This document shows positions 6,322-11,858 of a stretch of 11,858 nucleotides of DNA, piece by piece. This stretch comes from CAKAHY01 sp041848045 (GTDB taxonomy: Bacteria; Bacillota; Clostridia; Lachnospirales; Lachnospiraceae), in NCBI GenBank assembly GCA_041848045.1, contig JBGZHY010000028.1:1-11858 (forward strand), given 5' to 3'. Made by a program: the position numbers and the translations under genes. The notes below the pieces were generated by a model. The model was not told the DNA's origin, did not search any database, and saw only the letters and a program-made list of their open reading frames with translations. Position 1 is the stretch's first letter. Every line of letters starts with the position of its first letter.

Positions 6322-7938
6322 TTACATCATGCCCATTCCCGGATTCGGCATAGCCGGTGCCGCTTCCTTAATATTGGCCACAACGCTCTCCGTTGTCAGC
6401 AGGGTTGCCGCCACACTGGTGGCATTCTGCAAAGCGGAACGGGTCACCTTGGCAGGATCCAAAATACCTGCCTTTACCATATCCACATACACTTCGTTAT
6501 AAGCGTCAAAACCGATACCCACTTCGCTCTCTCTTACCTTGTTGACAATAACGCTGCCCTCCAGACCTGCATTGCTTGCAATACGGTATAAAGGTGCCTC
6601 CAAAGCCTTTCGTACAATATTGGCGCCTACTTTTTCATCGCCCTCCAGACTGTCTACCAGAGCCGTAAGCTTCTTGCTTGCGTGAATGTAAGCGGAACCG
6701 CCGCCGGCGATAATACCTTCCTCCACAGCCGCTCTGGTTGCATTCAAGGCATCTTCCATACGCAGCTTCGCTTCCTTCATCTCGGTTTCCGTTGCCGCAC
6801 CGACTCTGATCACCGCAACACCGCCGGAGAGCTTTGCCAATCTTTCCTGCAGCTTCTCCTTATCAAAATCAGAAGTGGTTTCTGCAATCTGTGCCTTGAT
6901 CTGGGACACTCTCGCGCTGATTTCCGCTTTATCTCCCATGCCGTCCACAATGATGGTGTTCTCCTTCTGAATCTTAACCGATTTTGCTCTGCCCAAATGG
7001 GAGAAATCCGCATCCTTTAACTCAAAGCCAAGCTCCTCGCTGATAACCGTACCGCCGGTCAATACCGCAATGTCCTTAAGCATTTCTTTTCTTCTGTCGC
7101 CGTAGCCCGGAGCTTTTACCGCTACCACATTGAAGGTTCCTCTTAGCTTATTGACAATCAGAGTCGTCAGGGCTTCACCCTCTACGTCCTCCGCAATGAT
7201 CAACAGCTTTGCGGAAGCCTTTACCAGCTCCTCCAAAATCGGAAGAATGTCCTGAATATTGCCGATTTTCTTGTCGGTAATCAGAATGTAAGGATTGTCG
7301 AGATTTGCCTCCATTTTTTCCATATCCGTACACATATAAGGGGAGAGATAGCCTCTGTCAAACTGCATACCCTCTACAAGCTCCAGCTCTGTCAGCATGG
7401 TCTTGGACTCCTCAATGGTGATGACGCCGTCCTTGCTTACCTTTTCCATGGCATCGGCAACCAAAGCGCCAACCTCATCGTCAGAAGCGGAAATAGCCGC
7501 TACCCTGGTTATCTGCTCCTTGCCGCTGATAGGCTCGGACATTGCTTTGATTTCCTCTAACGCAAGGTCTGTAGCCTTCTTCATACCCTTGCGCAGCACG
7601 ATCGGATTGGCTCCTGCAGTGATGTTCTTCATTCCCTCGTTAATCATCGCCTGGGCAAGTACGGTTGCGGTAGTCGTACCGTCGCCCGCCACATCATTGG
7701 TCTTTGTTGCCACTTCCTTTACCAGCTGTGCACCCATATTCTCATAAGCATCTTCCAGCTCGATTTCCTTTGCAATCGTTACACCGTCATTGGTAATCAA
7801 CGGTGCGCCGAAAGACTTATCCAAAACAACATTTCTTCCCTTTGGTCCCAATGTCACCGCCACCGTGTTTGCCAGCTTATTCACACCTGTTTCCAGCGCT
7901 ACTCTGGCATCTATTCCGTATTTAATATCCTTTGCCAT
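6322..7938 (-). CDS. groL: GroEL, 60-kDa chaperonin
   Basis: This 538-residue protein is full length and matches GroEL throughout. It forms the double-ring ATP-driven folding chamber in the cytoplasm. The equatorial domain has the nucleotide-binding sequence VTLGPKGRNVVLD (28-40), the catalytic Asp51 (TNDGVTIAKEIE) and the phosphate loop DVAGDGTTTATV with Asp86. The intermediate and apical domains are intact, and EDALNATRAAVEEGIIAGGG marks the return to the equatorial domain. The tail ends in PNPGMGMM, a short form of the usual Gly-Met repeats. GAGGTGAG just before the ATG is a strong ribosome-binding site. The gene lies 14 bases after groES and shares its CIRCE-controlled promoter. Confidence 0.99.
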   Translation of the reverse strand: MAKDIKYGIDARVALETGVNKLANTVAVTLGPKGRNVVLDKSFGAPLITNDGVTIAKEIELEDAYENMGAQLVKEVATKTNDVAGDGTTTATVLAQAMINEGMKNITAGANPIVLRKGMKKATDLALEEIKAMSEPISGKEQITRVAAISASDDEVGALVADAMEKVSKDGVITIEESKTMLTELELVEGMQFDRGYLSPYMCTDMEKMEANLDNPYILITDKKIGNIQDILPILEELVKASAKLLIIAEDVEGEALTTLIVNKLRGTFNVVAVKAPGYGDRRKEMLKDIAVLTGGTVISEELGFELKDADFSHLGRAKSVKIQKENTIIVDGMGDKAEISARVSQIKAQIAETTSDFDKEKLQERLAKLSGGVAVIRVGAATETEMKEAKLRMEDALNATRAAVEEGIIAGGGSAYIHASKKLTALVDSLEGDEKVGANIVRKALEAPLYRIASNAGLEGSVIVNKVRESEVGIGFDAYNEVYVDMVKAGILDPAKVTRSALQNATSVAATLLTTESVVANIKEAAPAMPNPGMGMM

Positions 7939-7952
7939 TTTCTCACCTCATC

Positions 7953-8237
7953 CTATTCAATAATTGCCAGTATATCATTCTGTTTCACAACGATAAAATT
8001 CTCTCCGTCTAAATCCACTTCCGTTCCGGAGTATTTAGAATAAATCACTTTATCCCCTGCCTTCACCTGCATCTTCACTTCTTTGCCGTCTACCACGCCG
8101 CCGGGACCTACTGAAATCACTTCTGCCTGTGATGGCTTTTCCTTTGCCTGTCCTGTCAAAACAATTCCGGACTTCGTGGTTTCTTCCGCCTGCAGCTGTT
8201 TTAAAACCACTCTGTCAAATAAAGGTGTCAATTTCAT
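7953..8237 (-). CDS. groS: GroES, 10-kDa co-chaperonin
   Basis: This 94-residue protein is the heptameric lid of the GroEL chamber. It starts with the family motif MKLTPLFDRVVLK, has the mobile loop around AEETTKSGIVLTG with the GroEL-contacting triplet Ile25-Val26-Leu27, the GPGG turn, and the C-terminal VVKQNDILAIIE. AAGGAGA lies 7 bases before the ATG. It is the first gene of the operon and is followed directly by groEL. Expression should be heat-inducible through HrcA at the upstream CIRCE element; hrcA itself is not in this window. Confidence 0.99.
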   Translation of the reverse strand: MKLTPLFDRVVLKQLQAEETTKSGIVLTGQAKEKPSQAEVISVGPGGVVDGKEVKMQVKAGDKVIYSKYSGTEVDLDGENFIVVKQNDILAIIE

Positions 8238-8294
8238 TTTGCTATCTCCTTCAATCTTTATTTTCCACCATTCTTAAAAGGTTTCATCCGCTTT

Positions 8295-8323
8295 ACTATA
8301 TCACCTCTTGTTAGCACTGTCAA
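8295..8323 (-). promoter_or_regulatory. groES-groEL promoter
   Basis: On the minus strand a perfect TTGACA (8323-8318), a 17-base spacer and TATAGT (8300-8295) form a near-consensus SigA promoter. Transcription starts near 8288, about 50 bases before groES. The -35 box lies inside the CIRCE element, so HrcA binding would block RNA polymerase. Confidence 0.9.
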
Positions 8324-8337
8324 GAGTCGAGTGCTAA
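8311..8337 (-). promoter_or_regulatory. CIRCE operator (HrcA-binding site)
   Basis: Read on the minus strand the site is TTAGCACTC, nine bases, CAGTGCTAA. This is the consensus TTAGCACTC-N9-GAGTGCTAA with a single change, C for G, at the first base of the second arm. That base is also the fifth position of the perfect -35 hexamer TTGACA. CIRCE is bound by the repressor HrcA and relieves repression on heat shock. Confidence 0.93.
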
Positions 8338-8390
8338 TAAATCGGAATTTTATATTTTATTTATCTTTACCCAATGATTGTATCCGGCAG

Positions 8391-8439
8391 GATAAAACTG
8401 CGCCAAAGAGCGTATTCTTCTTCATACAGCCGGCGGCAG
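8391..8439 (-). terminator. Candidate terminator after the radical SAM gene
   Basis: Just after the stop at 8442, CTGCCGCC (8439-8432) can pair with GGCGCAG (8404-8398) with one bulged C, around a 27-base loop, and TTTTATC follows. The long loop and the bulge make it weaker than the groEL terminator. Confidence 0.45.
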
Positions 8440-8441
8440 AC

Positions 8442-10154
8442 TCAAGGCTTCAGCTTAACCCCTTCTGCATTATTGTTCAAGGGGTTTCTTTTCGTATAAT
8501 CAAAGTACAGGATTTCCCCGTCCCCCAGGATTTCCAGATGTGCTTCGTGATTCTTAAGCCCTCTTTTCATGCATTCCGTACGGAATATTTCCTTGTATTC
8601 TTTCCCCTGACTGAAATCCTCCGCACAAAACCGCGGTCTGGATTTCATCTTTTCCCGCTTGCAGATATCCGTTATCAGCAAATCTTTAAGGTAAGTAAAA
8701 TCCGCTTCGCTCAATGTGCCGATATCCGTGAGTTCTTCGCAAAAATCATGCAAAATCTCATACCTTTGCATCCGATTATGTTTTATCCGAAAGAAATCCT
8801 TTTCTTTGTAATACCTCGCTATCGCTTCATACATGGCAAAGGGAGTGTCAAATTTCGATTCCAGAAATTCTACGCTTTCCTCAAACTGCCTGCTGTTAAA
8901 ATAAACTGCCAGCACCTCTTCCACATCCTTTAAAAGCATCAACTCGGTATAAGCGAGCCAGTGATTGGAAAGAATCTCATACGGCGGAGTATCAAAGCGC
9001 TTGATTCCATACTCCTTTTCCATCTCCCACATATAGGAGCCGTCCAGTACCTTCAAAAATCCCAGCTGCAATTCATCGGGCTTCATGGCATATACACGAT
9101 TAAAGGACTCCCGAAAGGAAGGAAAGTCCTCAAAGGGCAGACCGGCAATCAAGTCCAAATGCAGGTGAATGTTTCCTGCCGCTTTAAGTTTTCGCATATT
9201 TTCTTCAAGCTTTTGTGTATCGGCAAATCGTCGTATTTCCCGCAATGTTCGCTTATTCGTGGTTTGCACGCCGATTTCCAGCTGAACCTGTCCGACCCGC
9301 ATCGAAGATAATATCTCGATTTCTTCTTCCGAAAGGATATCGCCCTCTACTTCAAAATGAAAATTCGTGATTCCATTATCATGCGCTTTGATGTGATTTA
9401 AAATTTCCAGGGAATGGGATTTTTTCGCGTTAAATGTCCTGTCCACAAATTTTACCTGCGGCACCTTTTCGTCGAGAAAATATTGAAGCTCTTTCTTCAC
9501 TTTATCTATACTGCGAAACTTCAAATCCGAGCCGATAGAGGAAAGACAGTAAGAGCAGCGAAACGGACATCCCCTGCTGCTCTCATAATAGATGATGCGA
9601 TTTTTGGTAAACTCTGTGCCTAAATCCGGATACACAAAAGGCAGCTCGTCCATATCCATGGCCGGGGCAGGAGCATTCTCCATGATTTTTACACCTTCCC
9701 GATAGCAAATGCCGGGGATGTTCTTTGCCTTTTCTTTCGGTGCCTGCGCAATATTCCCCCGGCTCAGATATCGCAGCAGCTTTGATGTGACCTTTTCCCC
9801 CTCCCCCCTGATGATGAAATCAATTTCAGGATATTCCTCCATCAATCCGACCGCTTTATAGCTCACCTCCGGTCCGCCCAATATGATTTTGACATTCGGC
9901 CGAAGTTTACGTAAATTTTTGGCAAGCAGCAGCACATACTCGATATTCCAGATATAGGTCGAAAAGCCGACCGCATCCGCAGCGGATTCATAGATATCCT
10001 GCAAAATGATTCCCTGGTTGTGATTGATATTGCTTTCCAACTTTTCCACGACCAGACCAGGATTGTGTTGTTTCAAATAGCCCTCAATCGAATAAATCCC
10101 TAAGTTGGAATGGATGAATTTTGCATTTAAGGCAACCAATAAATATTTATACAT
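8442..10154 (-). CDS. B12-binding-domain radical SAM protein (DUF4080 type)
   Basis: This 570-residue protein has the layout of the B12-dependent-like radical SAM group. Residues 1-140 look like a cobalamin-binding Rossmann domain, with VGFSTYIWN and the ILGGPEVS turn, but the D-x-H-x-x-G cobalt-ligand motif is not visible, so B12 may bind without a lower histidine or not at all. The radical SAM barrel starts near 185 with ESSRGCPFRCSYC, where Cys196, Cys200 and Cys203 bind the [4Fe-4S] cluster that cleaves S-adenosylmethionine. FEVEGDILSEEE, LEIGVQTTN and LDLIAGLPFE are typical barrel strands. The C-terminal 200 residues fit DUF4080. The substrate is unknown; relatives are often annotated methyltransferase-like or MiaB-like without proof. 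GGAG lies 9 bases before the ATG. The gene is last in a run of minus-strand genes, 16 bases after a small membrane-protein gene. Confidence 0.9.
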   Translation of the reverse strand: MYKYLLVALNAKFIHSNLGIYSIEGYLKQHNPGLVVEKLESNINHNQGIILQDIYESAADAVGFSTYIWNIEYVLLLAKNLRKLRPNVKIILGGPEVSYKAVGLMEEYPEIDFIIRGEGEKVTSKLLRYLSRGNIAQAPKEKAKNIPGICYREGVKIMENAPAPAMDMDELPFVYPDLGTEFTKNRIIYYESSRGCPFRCSYCLSSIGSDLKFRSIDKVKKELQYFLDEKVPQVKFVDRTFNAKKSHSLEILNHIKAHDNGITNFHFEVEGDILSEEEIEILSSMRVGQVQLEIGVQTTNKRTLREIRRFADTQKLEENMRKLKAAGNIHLHLDLIAGLPFEDFPSFRESFNRVYAMKPDELQLGFLKVLDGSYMWEMEKEYGIKRFDTPPYEILSNHWLAYTELMLLKDVEEVLAVYFNSRQFEESVEFLESKFDTPFAMYEAIARYYKEKDFFRIKHNRMQRYEILHDFCEELTDIGTLSEADFTYLKDLLITDICKREKMKSRPRFCAEDFSQGKEYKEIFRTECMKRGLKNHEAHLEILGDGEILYFDYTKRNPLNNNAEGVKLKP

Positions 10155-10170
10155 TTCTTCGACTCCGCTT

Positions 10171-10407
10171 TTAAAGCTGCTTTAACAGTCTTATATACTT
10201 TATTATGCGGCTTACCGCAAATAGCAGAACAAGTATGGCAGCCAAAAATAAAACGCTTATTCCCGGTATAAACAACTCAGCTCCTTCTGCAAGATCCTCC
10301 ATCAGCTTCACCACAAAAACACCCAATACAAGCATGCAGGTAAGCGTTACAAGGCTGAATACCGTAATGTTGTAGATACATCCCGCTTTTGATAGCATTT
10401 TCTTCAT
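10171..10407 (-). CDS. Small two-helix membrane protein of unknown function
   Basis: The preferred start is the ATG at 10407 (78 residues), because AAGGAG at 10416-10421 lies 8 bases before it but only 2 bases before the in-frame ATG at 10413. The protein has two likely membrane helices, about residues 13-35 (YNITVFSLVTLTCMLVLGVF) and 45-66 (LFIPGISVLFLAAILVLLFA), joined by a short acidic loop. The C-terminus is basic (RIIKYIRLLKQL), suggesting both ends face the cytoplasm. I do not recognise the family. It sits between a 269-residue membrane protein and the radical SAM gene with short gaps, so all three are probably co-transcribed. Confidence 0.7.
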   Translation of the reverse strand: MKKMLSKAGCIYNITVFSLVTLTCMLVLGVFVVKLMEDLAEGAELFIPGISVLFLAAILVLLFAVSRIIKYIRLLKQL

Positions 10408-10443
10408 GTTCATCGCTCCTTCATATCAAATATTATTCGTTTC

Positions 10444-10458
10444 ACCGGCTTAACCGGT
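10444..10458 (-). repeat. Short GC-rich inverted repeat between two operon genes
   Basis: ACCGG (10444-10448) and CCGGT (10454-10458) form a perfect 5-bp stem with a 5-base loop, starting just after the stop codon of the 269-residue protein gene. No T-tract follows on the minus strand, so it is more likely an mRNA hairpin that protects or uncouples the messages than a terminator. Confidence 0.5.
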
Positions 10459-10459
10459 C

Positions 10460-11269
10460 TTATTCTTCAACTTCTTCATCCAGCTCTATGATTTCCAAAA
10501 TCGCTTGCCGTTTCAGCTTCGCTTCATCATAATCAGAGCCCTCTAAAAACCGTATGTCAATTCCCATATCTCCGACAACATGGACGGGATTTTTTCTTTC
10601 CCTGATCATACAGCTGACAAAGGGCATTCCTTCAATACGCACCATATTTTTATAGTCCGCATAATAGGGAGAATCCTCAAAAACAGCGGGGGGTGTATGC
10701 CCCGGAACAATAGTTATTCCATAAAAATCAATAACCTTTTCCTTTTTTCGCTCTCCCTTTTTCAGTTTTCTGTAAGCCGACAGCTTATCCATTGCCATAT
10801 CCAGAGAAAGCCGCAAGCCTCGTTTTTCCTTGGCTTCTTTAACGGAACTGACCAATACCAGCCTTTGCCCCGGCACCTTCAGTATATAGACCTTATACCA
10901 ATGCGGATGCGGCTTCGGGATTTTTATGCGCAGCTCGCCCTTTTGCATATATACTTCTTTATTCTTCCAATATAAAACCGCATAATCCTCATACAGCTTA
11001 AGCTGCGCTTCTTCCTCTCTGCTTCCCCAGCACTTTGCGGCAATCCATGCCGGCAACAGCATGGCGACGGGAATTAAACCGAAGATAAGCCAAATCGCAT
11101 GATCACTGTGCTCTCTGAAATATGCGGGGGCATACTCCGGTCCCTTGGCAATGCCGGAAAACAGAAGAATCCCATAATATACCGAAAATCCAAACGCCAC
11201 CCCGAATATCAGCAGCATATAAAGCACGACCGGCGTATATTTGTTGCATCGAAATTTTATACTTTCCAT
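10460..11269 (-). CDS. Two-helix membrane protein with a C-terminal cytoplasmic domain, function unknown
   Basis: This 269-residue protein has two likely membrane helices at about 13-38 (VVLYMLLIFGVAFGFSVYYG) and 58-80 (AIWLIFGLIPVAMLLPAWIA), then a soluble domain of some 185 residues rich in beta-like strands and charges. Strands such as EDYAVLYWKNKEVYMQKGEL and YKVYILKVPGQRLVLVSS are reminiscent of PH-like domains, but no diagnostic motif is present and I do not name a family. The C-terminus is acidic (ELDEEVEE). AGGA 7 bases before the ATG at 11269 supports the start, and an in-frame stop lies 12 bases upstream. A different-frame ORF with a stronger ribosome site overlaps the 5' end, which may mean translational coupling or an indel. 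It heads a set leading to a small membrane protein and the radical SAM gene. Confidence 0.75.
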   Translation of the reverse strand: MESIKFRCNKYTPVVLYMLLIFGVAFGFSVYYGILLFSGIAKGPEYAPAYFREHSDHAIWLIFGLIPVAMLLPAWIAAKCWGSREEEAQLKLYEDYAVLYWKNKEVYMQKGELRIKIPKPHPHWYKVYILKVPGQRLVLVSSVKEAKEKRGLRLSLDMAMDKLSAYRKLKKGERKKEKVIDFYGITIVPGHTPPAVFEDSPYYADYKNMVRIEGMPFVSCMIRERKNPVHVVGDMGIDIRFLEGSDYDEAKLKRQAILEIIELDEEVEE

Positions 11270-11384
11270 ACTTTTTCCTCATTTCCAAAAAATAGGCGTA
11301 ATCAAAAAATGGTACAGAAAACACCGGTACAAGCACAATAAAAGGCAATAATGCCACCAATGTTTCCGGTCCGACAACAATCAT
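11103..11384 (-). CDS. Overlapping small ORF with strong ribosome site, possibly frameshifted
   Basis: The ATG at 11384 has a perfect AAGGAGG (11393-11399) 8 bases upstream, and the first residues (VALLPFIVLVPVFSVPFF) form a membrane helix, so translation here is likely. As it stands the frame gives 93 residues and overlaps the next gene by 167 bases in another frame, which is unusual. If one T is dropped from the T6 run at 11304-11309, the frame instead gives a 34-residue hydrophobic peptide ending at a TGA (11281-11279), 9 bases before the next ATG, a normal operon spacing. The second half of the 93-residue reading, after residue 38, is probably only a shadow of the 269-residue gene. No family recognised. 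Confidence 0.4.
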   Translation of the reverse strand: MIVVGPETLVALLPFIVLVPVFSVPFFDYAYFLEMRKKYGKYKISMQQIYAGRALYAADIRGGVWIFGILWDSSVFRHCQGTGVCPRIFQRAQ

Positions 11385-11412
11385 CTCTCAATCCTCCTTC
11401 ATACTCTTTATT

Positions 11413-11616
11413 CTACCCCCTATGTTCCTTTTTGTTTTCTTCCCATTTTGTGCTTGTGCGAATACTGTCTTCTGCAAAGAAAAGGATTCTCTCCCCCAGA
11501 ATATTGTTTTCCCCTTCCTTAAACAAAATCTTTTTGGCATTTCTAAGCATCAAAGCATCAAATAACTTCGGAGAGCCGAGCCAAAACAGTACAGTCAACG
11601 GAATCTTCATCCTCAT
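11413..11616 (-). CDS. Doubtful 67-residue ORF in the operon leader
   Basis: The reading MRMKIPLTVLFWLGSPKLFD and a lysine/glutamate-rich remainder end 28 bases before the well-marked start at 11384. The ribosome site is poor: GAGGAAG lies about 15 bases before the ATG. No family is recognised. A second frame over the same stretch (11549-11632) also reads protein-like and acidic (VEEVLKENEDEDSVDCTVLA), so this may be a decayed gene. Apart from this ORF and the candidate promoter, 11385-11725 shows only AT-rich sequence. Confidence 0.25.
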   Translation of the reverse strand: MRMKIPLTVLFWLGSPKLFDALMLRNAKKILFKEGENNILGERILFFAEDSIRTSTKWEENKKEHRG

Positions 11617-11724
11617 TTTCTTTTAAAACTTCCTCTACCCAATAGCACTATATTTTTGTTACTTTTCTAATCTTTCGGGATGGATATTACAAAATTATTT
11701 TAAAAGCCTATCTTCCATAAACAG

Positions 11725-11733
11725 ATTATAGCA
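11725..11733 (-). promoter_or_regulatory. Candidate extended -10 promoter for the membrane-protein/radical SAM operon
   Basis: On the minus strand TGCTATAAT is a perfect extended -10 element (TG-n-TATAAT). No good -35 box is found 16-18 bases upstream, as is common for extended -10 promoters. The leader to the start at 11384 would be about 330 bases. It overlaps the stop codon of the possible gene at the right edge, so only one of the two readings may be real. Confidence 0.4.
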
Positions 11734-11858
11734 TATAATTACATCTGCTTACATCCTTTATCAATTTAAGCAAATGTTCCAGCTTACTACTAGTATTGTA
11801 TTTTTCTATTTTAACTGCAATGCCGGATGTCTGCAAACCTACATTTATTATATACGGA
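11726..11858 (-). CDS. Possible C-terminal end of a gene entering from the right edge
   Basis: On the minus strand one frame stays open from the window edge to a TAA at 11728-11726, giving 43 residues. The reading NVGLQTSGIAVKIEKYNTSS, then KLEHLLKLIKDVSRC, has the composition of a real amphipathic protein tail in an otherwise AT-rich stretch. An open run this short can arise by chance, and I do not recognise a family. No intrinsic terminator follows. Confidence 0.35.
   Translation of the reverse strand, partial: PYIINVGLQTSGIAVKIEKYNTSSKLEHLLKLIKDVSRCNYML

Noticed and set aside
5914..6591. Plus-strand open frame of 225 codons
   Set aside because: It crosses the start of the L,D-transpeptidase gene, the groEL terminator and the end of groEL on the opposite strand, so it cannot be a coherent gene here.
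1..11858. CRISPR arrays, insertion sequences, tRNA or rRNA genes
   Set aside because: No regularly spaced direct repeats, transposase motifs, tRNA cloverleaf or rRNA-like stretches were seen on either strand.

Overview
The window looks like chromosomal DNA from a low-to-mid-GC Gram-positive anaerobe of the Clostridia, most likely near the Lachnospiraceae. This rests on a thioester/SpaA-type surface protein, an HrcA-type CIRCE operator on groES-groEL, an Fe-S type Rrf2 regulator, SigA-like promoters, strong AGGAGG ribosome-binding sites and a DUF4080-type radical SAM protein. The genus is inference; no rRNA or other taxonomic marker is present. I saw no phage, insertion sequence, CRISPR, tRNA or rRNA.

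Layout, left to right. (1) 1-1934, minus: the N-terminal 644 codons of a large secreted surface protein (signal peptide, TQXA-like thioester domain, SpaA/Cna-B domains) running off the left edge. (2) 1935-2325: AT-rich gap with this gene's likely promoter and a perfect 18-bp inverted repeat against it. (3) 2326-4716, minus: a two-gene unit in which a HAD phosphatase fused to a cysteine-peptidase-like C-terminal domain is followed by endonuclease IV (nfo). (4) 4717-4894: compact divergent promoter region. (5) 4895-5344, plus: an Rrf2 regulator with three Fe-S-type cysteines, the only confident plus-strand gene. (6) 5382-6095, minus: an exported L,D-transpeptidase, convergent with the Rrf2 gene. 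(7) 6241-8337, minus: groES-groEL with CIRCE, a near-consensus promoter and a clear intrinsic terminator. (8) 8391 to about 11730, minus: a probable operon of small and medium membrane proteins of unknown function leading into a B12-binding/DUF4080 radical SAM protein. (9) The right edge may hold the last 43 codons of another minus-strand gene.

Most of the window is housekeeping: protein folding, base-excision repair and cell-wall crosslinking. The parts worth a second look are the HAD/peptidase-like fusion, the inverted repeat beside the adhesin promoter, the back-to-back promoters with a candidate Rrf2 operator, the CIRCE element whose variant base completes the -35 box, and the overlapping or frameshifted small ORF upstream of the membrane-protein/radical SAM operon. 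I did not find a convincing wholly new multi-gene system.
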